This document shows positions 45,448 through 53,829 of a DNA stretch of 64,000 nucleotides, piece after piece (positions within the stretch are counted from its first letter, which is position 1; each line of letters starts with the position of its first letter). The notes under the pieces are model-generated. The model was given only the letters and a program-made list of their open reading frames with translations, did not search any database and was not told where the DNA came from. The position numbers and the translations under genes are program-made. This DNA is from Novosphingobium sp. Chol11 (GTDB lineage: Bacteria > Pseudomonadota > Alphaproteobacteria > Sphingomonadales > Sphingomonadaceae): assembly GCA_945906105.1 (NCBI GenBank), contig CAMDQO010000004.1, forward strand, positions 66,191-130,190. Direction: 5' to 3'.

Positions 45448-45615
45448 TTATCCGGTAAGCCCAAGCTCGTGCATGAGATCATAAAGGAATACCATCAGGA
45501 CGACAATCTCGTCTCCTGAAGATTGCGCCTGACCGCCAGGCATCAGGCTGCCGAACATACCAGTGATGGTATCAAGTTGCGGCAAGGATGATAGATTAAT
45601 CACGGGAAGATTCAT
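45448..45615 (-). CDS. 55-residue peptide heading the HDH cassette
   Basis: A small protein starting at ATG 45615, with TAGGGGT as ribosome site. It begins NLPVINLSSLPQLDTITGMF, has a Gly-Gly at 27-28 in SLMPGGQAQSSGDE, and ends in a hydrophobic helix (EIVVLMVFLYDLMHELGLTG). It is 40 bases upstream of the paralog pair and co-directional. The size, leader-like first half, Gly-Gly and position suggest a precursor peptide or a small membrane partner. No known RiPP class is recognised. Confidence 0.6.
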   Translation of the reverse strand: MNLPVINLSSLPQLDTITGMFGSLMPGGQAQSSGDEIVVLMVFLYDLMHELGLTG

Positions 45616-45697
45616 GGCAGTACCCCTAAGCAGCGCAGGAGCCCTATGCTCCGCCCTGCCCAAGTGCCGGGAGGTGTGCCGTGACTGAAATTAAAAC

Positions 45698-45703
45698 ATT
45701 GTA
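45698..45703 (-). promoter_or_regulatory. Possible -10 box of the HDH cassette
   Basis: TACAAT on the minus strand lies 82 bases upstream of the 55-residue peptide. No good -35 is seen at 16-18 bases, so the call is weak. Confidence 0.3.
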
Positions 45704-45731
45704 ATCGCGCCCGCGCAGACGGGCTTGACGC

Positions 45732-46496
45732 TCAGGAAAAGCGCAGGATTACAGTGATTCCAACGTGGTCTGGTGCCGGTTCGCCACTGGCAATCAAGTG
45801 CCGCGAGGCATCGGCGCGGGCGCGGTTCAACACGGCTTCAGGAACGTCCGCTTCATGCGCGATCAGATCTGCCGCACCCAGCAGCCGCGCCTCACGCATG
45901 GTCAGATCATCGGGATCGCCCGAAAGCAGGCGCAGCTCAAAAACTCCGCTTGCCATGGGTGCCGAGGAAGCGAGCCATGAATCGAGTCGTGATGCACTCG
46001 CCTCATTCAGCGGATCGAGCAGACCACCCTCACCCAGCGCGCTGTCCAGTGCGCGGCGGCGTGTTCCCATATCGGGAAACCGGGCGCGCAAGGCCTCACG
46101 CATCGCACCCAGCCCCTCGGCCAGTGCGCCCAGCGAGGCAGGGAGCAGTGCCTCCAGCCGCAGCCGCAGCGCCTTGGCGAGACCGGCAGAAACCCCGCCT
46201 GTGCCGACCGCCACCAGCACCGGTCCGCGTTCGAGCAGGCTCGGCACGGTAAAGTCGCAAAGGTCCGCCCGGTCGGTGACATTGACCAGCAGCCCGCGTG
46301 CCTTGAGCCGCGCCGCCGCTTCATCTGGATGTTCCAGCGCGACGAAGGCAAGCCGGGCCTGCTCATCATCCTCGCTGACAATCACCCCGCCCGCCCGCTC
46401 GATCAATCGCCGCTTGGCCTCCCCCGCCTCACCCTCACCCAACAGGATCACCGGTTGTCCGGCGATGCGGTGGAACAGAGGGAGCGAGTGAATCAT
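45732..46496 (-). CDS. CysG-like precorrin-2 dehydrogenase with truncated methyltransferase end
   Basis: A 254-residue protein. The first 150 residues match the siroheme synthase N-terminal domain (NAD-dependent precorrin-2 dehydrogenase / ferrochelatase; VILLGEGEAGEAKRRLIERA and NVTDRADLCDFTVPSLLERG). The last 60 residues resemble only the beginning of the uroporphyrinogen-III methyltransferase domain (LRLLSGDPDDLTMREARLLG), then stop. The ATG overlaps the lysA stop. It probably makes siroheme; the stub is likely a decayed fusion. Confidence 0.85.
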   Translation of the reverse strand: MIHSLPLFHRIAGQPVILLGEGEAGEAKRRLIERAGGVIVSEDDEQARLAFVALEHPDEAAARLKARGLLVNVTDRADLCDFTVPSLLERGPVLVAVGTGGVSAGLAKALRLRLEALLPASLGALAEGLGAMREALRARFPDMGTRRRALDSALGEGGLLDPLNEASASRLDSWLASSAPMASGVFELRLLSGDPDDLTMREARLLGAADLIAHEADVPEAVLNRARADASRHLIASGEPAPDHVGITVILRFS

Positions 46497-47770
46497 GCTG
46501 AGCCTGTCGAACTTTCCAGCCAGTCCGGCACGTGTTCGGCGGCGAGGATCGTGGCGGGCTCGATCCGCTCGGCCACCACCGCCCATTTCGCCCCATCGAC
46601 CATCACCTCGGGCACCAGTGCGCGGCTGTTATAGGTATTGGCCATGGTCGCGCCATAGGCACCGGCGGTGCGGAAAATGGCGAGATCACCCGCCTGCACC
46701 GCATCAATATCGCGGGCCATGGCAAAGGTATCCGAGCTTTCGCAGATCGGACCGACGATGTTGGCGGTGATCCGTTCGCCGGTGGGGCGCACGGCAGCAA
46801 AATCGTGCCAGGCGTCATACATCGCCGGACGCACCAGATCGTTCATCGCGGCATCAACGACAACAAACGGATGGTTCGCCCCCGGTTTCACCCGGATCAC
46901 TTCGGTGAGCAGCACTCCGGCATTGCCGGTGATGACGCGGCCGGGTTCGAACATGATCGTCGCCTGCCAATCAGCAGTCACTTCGGCGACCATCGCCCCG
47001 TATTCGGCGGGCCCGGGCAGCTCTTCACCCTCGCGGTAAGGCACACCCAGCCCGCCACCAAGGTCCATATGGCTGACCAGATGTCCGGCGCTGCGTATGC
47101 TGCGCATCAGTGCGCCCATCTTGATGAAGGCGGCGCGCGAAGGATCGAGATTGGTGATCTGGCTACCGATATGCACCGCCAGCCCGCGCATGGTCAGGCC
47201 GTCAAGTGCCGCCAGCCGCGCATAGATCGCGCCTGCCTGATCATAGGCGACGCCAAATTTGTTGTCGGCCTTGCCGGTGGAGATTTTCGAGTGCGTCCCG
47301 GCATCGACATCGGGATTGACTCGCAGCGCCGCCACTGCCTGACGGTCTTGTGCTGCGGCGATCACTGCCAGTTCGACGCCTTCTTCCTCGCTCTCAAGGT
47401 TGAACTGGCCGATCCCCTCTTCGAGCGCCGATGCCAGCTCTGCCTTGGTCTTGCCGACGCCCGAAAACACAATGTCCGCCGCCGGGATACCCGCTGCCAG
47501 AGCGCGCCGCATCTCACCTTCGGAGACGACATCAGCGCCGTAACCCTCGCGCGCCAGCAGCCTCAGCACGGCCAGGTTGGGGTTGGACTTTACCGCAAAG
47601 GCGATGTGCTTGTCCGGCACCCCCGCCAAACCAGCCGCAAAAACGCGCGCATGGCGCTCCAGCGTAGCGCGCGAATAGACATAGACGGGCGTGCCGACCG
47701 CTGCGGCGATGGCCGTCAGCCCGACGTCTTCGGCGTGAAGCACGCCGTTCCTGAGTTCAAAATGGTCCAT
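46493..47770 (-). CDS. lysA: Diaminopimelate decarboxylase
   Basis: A PLP enzyme for the last step of lysine synthesis. The PLP lysine is in HIAFAVKSNPNLAVLRLLA near residue 58. The glycine loop is HMDLGGGLGVPYREGE, and the active-site Cys is in GPICESSDTFAMARDI. Length is 425 residues. The small lipoprotein gene and argH lie upstream in the same direction, a conserved sphingomonad grouping. Confidence 0.95.
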   Translation of the reverse strand: MDHFELRNGVLHAEDVGLTAIAAAVGTPVYVYSRATLERHARVFAAGLAGVPDKHIAFAVKSNPNLAVLRLLAREGYGADVVSEGEMRRALAAGIPAADIVFSGVGKTKAELASALEEGIGQFNLESEEEGVELAVIAAAQDRQAVAALRVNPDVDAGTHSKISTGKADNKFGVAYDQAGAIYARLAALDGLTMRGLAVHIGSQITNLDPSRAAFIKMGALMRSIRSAGHLVSHMDLGGGLGVPYREGEELPGPAEYGAMVAEVTADWQATIMFEPGRVITGNAGVLLTEVIRVKPGANHPFVVVDAAMNDLVRPAMYDAWHDFAAVRPTGERITANIVGPICESSDTFAMARDIDAVQAGDLAIFRTAGAYGATMANTYNSRALVPEVMVDGAKWAVVAERIEPATILAAEHVPDWLESSTGSA

Positions 47771-47787
47771 GATTCGGTTTTGCTCGG

Positions 47788-48033
47788 TTAGCCTGCTGGA
47801 GGCAAATCATAGGGATCGTCTTCGCGGTCTTCCGATTTCTTGCGCAGCTCGATGCTGCGTTCCGGCGCGGCTTGCGGGCCGGTTTTGAGCAGATCCTCAG
47901 CAGTCGGCTGGGTTGACCGACCCAGCGGTGCAACTGGCAGCACGTGCCCCGGTTTAGGCTTGAGATCGGCGGTCTGGCCGCAGCCAGCCAGCAGCGCGGT
48001 GAGTGCCAGAAGGGGAAGTGCAATTCTGAGCAT
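47788..48033 (-). CDS. Small LptM-like lipoprotein
   Basis: An 81-residue lipoprotein with a hydrophobic leader and lipobox ending LLAGCGQ, followed by a Pro-rich, charged tail (KPGHVLPVAPLGRSTQPT, EDREDDPYDLPPAG). This is the shape of the small lipoproteins between argH and lysA, related to LptM (YifL), which helps LptD oxidation. It lies 8 bases after argH and 17 before lysA. Confidence 0.85.
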   Translation of the reverse strand: MLRIALPLLALTALLAGCGQTADLKPKPGHVLPVAPLGRSTQPTAEDLLKTGPQAAPERSIELRKKSEDREDDPYDLPPAG

Positions 48034-48041
48034 AACCAGCC

Positions 48042-49415
48042 TTAATCCAGTCCGAGTGCCAAACGTGCCTCGGCCACCCGCTTCCTTACCTCGCTTGGCG
48101 CGGTTCCGCCATGGCTTGCGCGCGCGGCAACCGAAGCTTCCACCGAGAGCGCGGCAAATACCCGTTCATCAATCCGGGCATCGATCGCCTGCAAGTCTGC
48201 CAGCGGCAGCGCATCGAGCGCCACGCCCCGGCTTTCCGCCAGCTTCACAGCCGCACCGGTGATGTGATGTGCTTCGCGAAATGGCACATTGGCCTGCCGT
48301 ACCAGCCAATCGGCAAGGTCGGTCGCGGTGGCATAGCCCAGTTCGGCAGCGGCGCGCATCCGTGCGGTTTTGAAGGTCGTCGCCTCAACCATGCCGGTCA
48401 TTGCCGCAAGGCACAGGGTGAGCAGGCTGGCTGCTTCGAACACCGGCGGCTTATCGTCCTGCATGTCCTTGGAATAGGCCAGCGGCAGGCCTTTCATGGT
48501 GATCATGAGCGCTGTCAGACTGCCGATGATCCGCCCCGAATGGCCGCGTACCAGCTCTGCCGCGTCGGGATTCTTCTTCTGCGGCATGATCGAACTGCCG
48601 GTCGAAAGACTATCCGGCAGCGCCACAAAACCAAACGGCTGGCTGGCCCAGATGATGAATTCCTCGGCCAGACGCGAAAGATGCAGCGCGCATTGGCTGG
48701 CGGCCATCAGGTAATCGAGTGCGAAATCGCGGTCTGACACCGAATCGAGGCTGTTGCGCGTCGGGCCATCGAAGCCCAGCGCCGATGCGGTCATCGCCCG
48801 GTCAATCGGGAAGCCGGTGCCAGCCAGCGCGGCAGCACCCAGCGGACTGCGGTTCATCCGCACCCGCGCATCGGCAAAGCGCGACACATCGCGTGCCGCC
48901 ATCTCGTAATAGGCCATGAGGTGATGGCCGAGCGTTACCGGCTGGGCGGTTTGCAGATGGGTGAAGCCGGGCATGATGCTGGCCGAATGTTCATCGGCGC
49001 GCGTGACCAGCGCCACTTGCAGCGCATTCAATCCGGCAAGCGCGGCATCGCAAGCATCGCGGACCCACAGGCGAAAGTCGGTCGCCACCTGATCGTTGCG
49101 GCTGCGCGCGGTGTGCAACCGGCCTGCCACGGCACCGATCAGCTCGGCAAGGCGGCTTTCGGTGGTCATGTGGATGTCTTCAAGATCCCAGTTTTCGGGC
49201 ACGCCGTGGGCTTCATATTCCGCCGCAACCGCATCAAGCCCGCCCGAAATCGCCGCCGCATCCTCATTTGAGACAATGCCTTGAGCGCCAAGCATGGCGA
49301 CGTGCGCCTTGGACGCGGCGATATCCTGCCGCCACAACGCCTTGTCGAAGGGGATCGAGGCGTTTATCTCGCGCATGATTGCTGACGGTCCACCTTCGAA
49401 CCGTCCGCCCCACAT
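48042..49415 (-). CDS. argH: Argininosuccinate lyase
   Basis: The last step of arginine synthesis. Start ATG 49415 ([10 protein letters not shown]) is chosen because the family begins there and AGGGA precedes it. The signature [19 protein letters not shown] is present near residue 280. Length is 457 residues. It is divergent from the TlpA-like gene with only 31 bases between the start codons, so each promoter must overlap the other's coding region or leader. Confidence 0.95.
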   Translation of the reverse strand: MWGGRFEGGPSAIMREINASIPFDKALWRQDIAASKAHVAMLGAQGIVSNEDAAAISGGLDAVAAEYEAHGVPENWDLEDIHMTTESRLAELIGAVAGRLHTARSRNDQVATDFRLWVRDACDAALAGLNALQVALVTRADEHSASIMPGFTHLQTAQPVTLGHHLMAYYEMAARDVSRFADARVRMNRSPLGAAALAGTGFPIDRAMTASALGFDGPTRNSLDSVSDRDFALDYLMAASQCALHLSRLAEEFIIWASQPFGFVALPDSLSTGSSIMPQKKNPDAAELVRGHSGRIIGSLTALMITMKGLPLAYSKDMQDDKPPVFEAASLLTLCLAAMTGMVEATTFKTARMRAAAELGYATATDLADWLVRQANVPFREAHHITGAAVKLAESRGVALDALPLADLQAIDARIDERVFAALSVEASVAARASHGGTAPSEVRKRVAEARLALGLD

Positions 49416-49446
49416 CGTGTTTCCCTGTTGGGAATTGGAGCCCATC

Positions 49447-50046
49447 TTGCTGTTATCCCGATCGCTCAAGCGTGCATTCCTCGGCCTGGCCCTGACGGCC
49501 CCGGCACTTCTGACTGGTTGCGATAGGCAAAGTGACAAGACCGCGCAACCGGCGGCTGCTGCCAAAGCGGATGGGCACGCTGAAGGCGGCGCGCCGAGCG
49601 GAGAAAGCGGAGCCGCGCTGGATCGCAGCCACAAGGGTAGCCAGTTGCCCGATTTCACCTTGAACGACACGGGGGGCAAGAAGCTCCAGCTCGCCAGCCT
49701 GAAGGGCAAACCCCTGCTGATCAACTTGTGGGCCACCTGGTGTGCGCCCTGCGTTGCCGAGCTGCCGCAGCTCGATAAATTGGCGGGCCTCGGCAAGATC
49801 AGGGTGCTCACCGTCTCGCAGGACAGCGGCAAGCCCGAGGAAGTGGCGAAGTTCCTCAAGGATCGCGGCGTCACCTTGCTGGAGCCATGGCTTGATCCGG
49901 CAAACGATCTGATCGCGCAGTACGGTGCCGGAACGCTGCCGACGTCGGTCCTCTATGATGCCGCCGGGCGCGAGGTCTGGCGGATTACCGGACCAAGGGA
50001 ATGGAACAGCGCTGACACCGCAGCCCTGCTGGCCGAGGCGGGTTAA
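49447..50046 (+). CDS. TlpA-like thioredoxin lipoprotein
   Basis: A periplasmic thiol-disulfide protein. The start is set at TTG 49447, with GGAG 6 bases upstream; the frame upstream is antisense to argH. A signal peptide with lipobox ending LLTGC anchors it to a membrane. An Ala/Gly linker precedes the thioredoxin domain with active site WATWCAPC and [15 protein letters not shown]. It probably reduces cytochrome c or copper-protein cysteines. Length about 199 residues. Confidence 0.88.
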   Translation: MLLSRSLKRAFLGLALTAPALLTGCDRQSDKTAQPAAAAKADGHAEGGAPSGESGAALDRSHKGSQLPDFTLNDTGGKKLQLASLKGKPLLINLWATWCAPCVAELPQLDKLAGLGKIRVLTVSQDSGKPEEVAKFLKDRGVTLLEPWLDPANDLIAQYGAGTLPTSVLYDAAGREVWRITGPREWNSADTAALLAEAG

Positions 50047-50124
50047 GCGCGTCTGTCATTCGGTTGAAACAGAATCAGTCCATGCCGTGATCGGTGGTGT
50101 TCCACCCCGATGAAGGACTTGGTT

Positions 50125-50268
50125 ATGGAAAACCGTTTTGACTGGAACCTGTGGTTGACGACGATACCGGGGATTCCTGCGAACTGGCCAATGGCCGCGC
50201 CGACCGCGCAGGCTGAAGAACTGTTTAGCGAAGTCGATTACTTCATGGAACTGCCCAAGGCGGCCTGA
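50125..50268 (+). CDS. Hypothetical 47-residue peptide
   Basis: A short frame with ATG 50125 preceded by GAAGGA at good spacing; an in-frame ATG at 50110 is also possible. The product is rich in Trp and Pro at the start (NRFDWNLWLTTIPGIPANWP) and acidic at the end (AEELFSEVDYFMELP), with no signal or membrane helix. It ends 9 bases before the convergent DeoR stop. No family is recognised. Confidence 0.45.
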   Translation: MENRFDWNLWLTTIPGIPANWPMAAPTAQAEELFSEVDYFMELPKAA

Positions 50269-50277
50269 TACTGCGGT

Positions 50278-51063
50278 TTAGCGCGCAATTATCAGACTCA
50301 CGCCGGCGCGTTCGATTTCATGCGCCATGGCGCTGTCGATGCCGCTGTCGGTGATCAGCACGTCAACCTCATCCAGCCCGCAGACGATGGCGCCGGAGGA
50401 CGAGCCGAATTTGGTGCTGTCGACCAGCAGGATCACCTGTTCCGCCCGGTCAATCAGCCGGCGCTCGGCAGAGACCAGAATGACATCCTGCTGCATCACC
50501 CCCTGCGGACCGACCGCCGCCGCGCCCATGAACAGCTTCGGCGCGTGAAAGCGCGGCATCGAATCCTCGCCCGCCGGAGCCAGAATGATGTTCTGTTCAC
50601 GGAACAGCGTGCCCGAAGGCATCAGGATCTGCGTGCCCGTCTGCGGCAGCAGGGCACCAACGATGTGCAGTGAATTGGTCAGCACCTGGCAATCAAGCCC
50701 GGCCAAATGCTCGCACATTTGCAGCGTGGTGGTGCCGCCATCGATCATGATGCCTTCACCCGGTTCGCACAGCGCGGCCGCAGCACGGCCGATGGCCTGC
50801 TTGGCGGCGAGGTTCTGGGTGATCGATTGATCGAACGGTGTGCCGGAGAGCCGCATATGAGCCTCGGGTTTATCCTCTTGCCGCAGCTTTGCCCCGCCGC
50901 GGACGCGGATCAGGCGTCCTTCACCCTCCAGCCTTGTCAGATCGCGGCGGATGGTGGCGGGTGAAGCATCAAGGCCCGCCTCAAGATCGCGATAGCTGAC
51001 AAAGCCGCTTGGCCCCATGGCCTCAAGGATCAGTCTTTCGCGTTCGTTGGCGTGCATGATCAT
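50278..51063 (-). CDS. DeoR-family regulator of the rhamnose locus
   Basis: A 261-residue DeoR/GlpR repressor. The N-terminal winged helix reads SYRDLEAGLDASPATIRRDL, and the C-terminal sugar-phosphate sensor has IMIDGGTTTLQMCEHL and LLVDSTKFG. The ATG overlaps the MFS stop in the form ATGA, so it is coupled to the transporter. Alphaproteobacterial rhamnose loci are often controlled by DeoR-type RhaR, so this is the likely regulator of both arms. Confidence 0.88.
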   Translation of the reverse strand: MIMHANERERLILEAMGPSGFVSYRDLEAGLDASPATIRRDLTRLEGEGRLIRVRGGAKLRQEDKPEAHMRLSGTPFDQSITQNLAAKQAIGRAAAALCEPGEGIMIDGGTTTLQMCEHLAGLDCQVLTNSLHIVGALLPQTGTQILMPSGTLFREQNIILAPAGEDSMPRFHAPKLFMGAAAVGPQGVMQQDVILVSAERRLIDRAEQVILLVDSTKFGSSSGAIVCGLDEVDVLITDSGIDSAMAHEIERAGVSLIIAR

Positions 51064-52334
51064 GCCGTTCGCAGATCGGCTTCCAGTTCGTCAAGCGACT
51101 TGCCCTCGTTGCGCGGCGCCCAGATCATGCCGATCACCCCGCTGGCGACGAGAAAGCCGGTGAGAATCCAGGCCAGCGTCGTGAAGTTGGTTGAAAGCTG
51201 GCTGGCCGCGAACAGGCTGAACAGGCCCAGTCCGATGCGGACAATGGCAAAGGTTGCCCCCTGCGCGGTGGCGCGCACGGCGGTCGGGAACTGCTCGGCG
51301 CTCCACAACTGGAAGAAACTCTGCGCGCCAAAGCCGCCGCCGAACTGCATGAGGAAGATGTGGAGCATGGCAATCGGCAGCGTCAACGGGAACAGCGCGA
51401 GCAGCATCATCCCGGCAATCTGCATGGCCGCCGATATGCCGAACAGCAGCCGCTGGTTGACCTTGTCCGCCAACTTCATGAAGACGAAATAGATCGACAG
51501 CATCGACAGGATGAAGCCCCCGGCCTGCAAGGCAACCGACATCTGCTGGCTTTGATCGCCGACCGTGCGCAGGATATAGGGGAAGAAGAAACCGTTGGTT
51601 CCCGCCCACAGGTTCCACAGCCCATACATACCGACCAGGAAGGCCATCGATTTGAGGTATTTGGGCTGAAGCAGGATGCGCCAGTCGATGTGGTCCTCAG
51701 CATTTTCCCCCGCGATGGCTCCGGCTTTCGCGGCCTGAGCAGCCTCCCAGCGTTCGGACTCCTTCATTTTCCGCCGCAGAAAGGTCAGCCCAAGGGCGAT
51801 CACGGCAAGATGGGCAAAGACGATTCGCGCCGCCATCACACCCAGCGGCTCAAGGATCAGGAATGAAACCAGCACGATAACCGGCCCGGCATACCACAAG
51901 ACCTGCGCCACGCCCGAATGCCGCCCGCGTTTGTCGTCCGGGGCATTTTCCGCGATCAGTGACCAGGAGGCCGGGATATCCGCGCCGACTGCAAGGCCGA
52001 CCATGATAAACCCCGCGACGATCATCCATGGCGCGCTGGCGAAGACCAGAAACATCATGCCGAAAGCGTAGAACAGCATATCGTACTGGTAGATCTTCTT
52101 GCGCCCGTATTTGTCGCAGAGAATTCCGCCGATCAGCGCGCCGATGCCTGCCGAAATGGCATTGGCGCTGAACGCCGCAATCAAGCCGAGAAAGGTATCG
52201 GACAAGCCATATTGCGCTTTCCACAAGGCCAGCGCTGCCGATCCGGCGACAATCGACCCGGCATCGATATAGTTGGCGAGCCCGGCCAGAATCGTGTTCC
52301 GCCAGCTTTCCTTGCCCTGCGCTGCGCTGCTCAT
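51060..52334 (-). CDS. MFS transporter, probably for L-rhamnose
   Basis: A 424-residue major facilitator with about 12 helices and the sugar-porter-type loop GGILCDKYGRKKIYQ between helices 2 and 3. Start ATG 52334 has AGGAGAG upstream. It sits between the sugar kinase and the DeoR regulator, and the set faces the rhamnose catabolic genes, so L-rhamnose or a rhamnosyl product is the likely cargo. The specificity is inferred from context only. Confidence 0.85.
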   Translation of the reverse strand: MSSAAQGKESWRNTILAGLANYIDAGSIVAGSAALALWKAQYGLSDTFLGLIAAFSANAISAGIGALIGGILCDKYGRKKIYQYDMLFYAFGMMFLVFASAPWMIVAGFIMVGLAVGADIPASWSLIAENAPDDKRGRHSGVAQVLWYAGPVIVLVSFLILEPLGVMAARIVFAHLAVIALGLTFLRRKMKESERWEAAQAAKAGAIAGENAEDHIDWRILLQPKYLKSMAFLVGMYGLWNLWAGTNGFFFPYILRTVGDQSQQMSVALQAGGFILSMLSIYFVFMKLADKVNQRLLFGISAAMQIAGMMLLALFPLTLPIAMLHIFLMQFGGGFGAQSFFQLWSAEQFPTAVRATAQGATFAIVRIGLGLFSLFAASQLSTNFTTLAWILTGFLVASGVIGMIWAPRNEGKSLDELEADLRTA

Positions 52335-52380
52335 GCTGATTGCTCTCCTGAAGGTCGGTTTATTATGATGGCGGGAAGGG

Positions 52381-53772
52381 TCATGCGAAGGCTTCGATGG
52401 CGTCGAACCAGGCGTCACGGTATGCGCAAAGATCGCGGTCCAACGGGCGGACCCGTCCCAGAACTTCGGGAGGTGACAGCTCTGGCAGGATCAGCCGCAG
52501 CGCGCCGAACGAGACGTCGGCTTCACCGCCGACGGCAAACACCTGCGTATCAGGACGCAGGGTGGCGAGCGCGCGGACGAACATTTCCGAACCGGCGAAA
52601 CGCCCTTCGATCAACAGCCGGTCCTGCGCGCCGATCAGATCAAGCGCGCTGTCAGCCATCAAGGCGGTGTAAAGCGCCACGGCGGCGGCCTGTTCATCGG
52701 GATCATCTGGCCAATTGATCTTGCGGCTGAACAGGCCGGGAAAAGGCCCGCAATCAGGCACTTGGGCCGGCGTGACCATGGCACCGGAATAGAGCACATC
52801 GGCGAGGCCATCGGTTCCGGCACGGTCGATCCGAGCGCCCAGCATCTCGATCTCGCGCCCGCCCATGAAGCGCGCCGAAGGCACCGGGCGGCCATCGACA
52901 TCGACATTGATCAGGCAGTCGCGATCTTCGGGCAAGCTGGCGGGCATCGAAGACTGCCCCATAGACCGCATGGCGACGAACCAGGTGCCGGTTGAAAGCA
53001 CTGTCGCATCATGATCGGCAATCTGGGCAAAACCGCGCGCGGCAAGCAGCGCGGCGTTGGAATCGTGCAGTCCGGCATGGACGCGCACTTGCGGCGAAAG
53101 CCCGGTGCGGGCGGCCAGTTCGGGAAGCAAGGTGCCGATCACGGCTCCGGCAGGGGTCAGCGGTGCGATGCGATCAGCCCAACCGCGCTGCTGTGCCATG
53201 GCCGAGAAAGTGCCCGCTTGCGGCGACCACAGATCGCTGTGACAGCCAAGGCTGGTCACTTCGCTGGTGGCAACGCCCGAAAGCAGCCACGCCCAGTACT
53301 GTGCATAGGGCATCAGCGTGACGCCATCGAGCAGCGCTGGATCGAGCGTCTCAAGATAGTGCAACTGACTGCCGATATTGAGCCCGCAGGGCAGCGCGGG
53401 CGATCCGGTTTCGGCAAAGCTGTCACGGTGCTTGCGGTATTCAGCAAGGATGCTGGCGGGAATCTCCCATTCGTAATCGGGCGGCAGAAACGTCAGTGCG
53501 CCATCCCGGATCCCGGCCACCGCCGCGCCATGCGTCACCGGGATGATCGCTTCGACCGGATGATCGGCGAAACTGGCCAGCGCGGTAATCAGCCAGTCGG
53601 AAGTCGCGGCCACATCGAGCGGGGCATAAGGTGCTGCATCATGCCGTTCATTGAGGCGTGTTTCGCGCCCCAGACACGCGCCTTGGCGCGACCATAGGCT
53701 GACCTTGCTCAGCGTCTTGCCGATATCGATGACAATGGCGGAACCCTGTGCCAGCTGGCTACTCCCGTTCAT
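52381..53772 (-). CDS. FGGY-family sugar kinase, probably L-rhamnulokinase
   Basis: A 463-residue ASKHA-fold kinase. The phosphate-1 loop is IVIDIGKTLSKVSLWSRQ, the catalytic Asp is in HAGLHDSNAALLAARG, and adenosine binding is at VLSTGTWFVAMRS. It resembles the rhamnulose/fuculose-kinase branch rather than glycerol kinases. The divergent arm holds an isomerase and a rhamnulose-1-phosphate aldolase, so it should make L-rhamnulose 1-phosphate. Confidence 0.85.
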   Translation of the reverse strand: MNGSSQLAQGSAIVIDIGKTLSKVSLWSRQGACLGRETRLNERHDAAPYAPLDVAATSDWLITALASFADHPVEAIIPVTHGAAVAGIRDGALTFLPPDYEWEIPASILAEYRKHRDSFAETGSPALPCGLNIGSQLHYLETLDPALLDGVTLMPYAQYWAWLLSGVATSEVTSLGCHSDLWSPQAGTFSAMAQQRGWADRIAPLTPAGAVIGTLLPELAARTGLSPQVRVHAGLHDSNAALLAARGFAQIADHDATVLSTGTWFVAMRSMGQSSMPASLPEDRDCLINVDVDGRPVPSARFMGGREIEMLGARIDRAGTDGLADVLYSGAMVTPAQVPDCGPFPGLFSRKINWPDDPDEQAAAVALYTALMADSALDLIGAQDRLLIEGRFAGSEMFVRALATLRPDTQVFAVGGEADVSFGALRLILPELSPPEVLGRVRPLDRDLCAYRDAWFDAIEAFA

Positions 53773-53805
53773 TCGATTGATCGAATTTGATTGCTTTGTA
53801 TCGAA
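53772..53805. promoter_or_regulatory. Candidate DeoR operators between the two rhamnose arms
   Basis: TTCGAT-tg-ATCGAA (53772-53785) is a perfect palindrome at the kinase start codon. A second ATCGAA at 53800-53805 repeats exactly 20 bases (two helical turns) from the first. The 57-base gap must hold both promoters. Confidence 0.5.
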
Positions 53806-53829
53806 GAAGATTGATTAGGGGAAGCGGCA

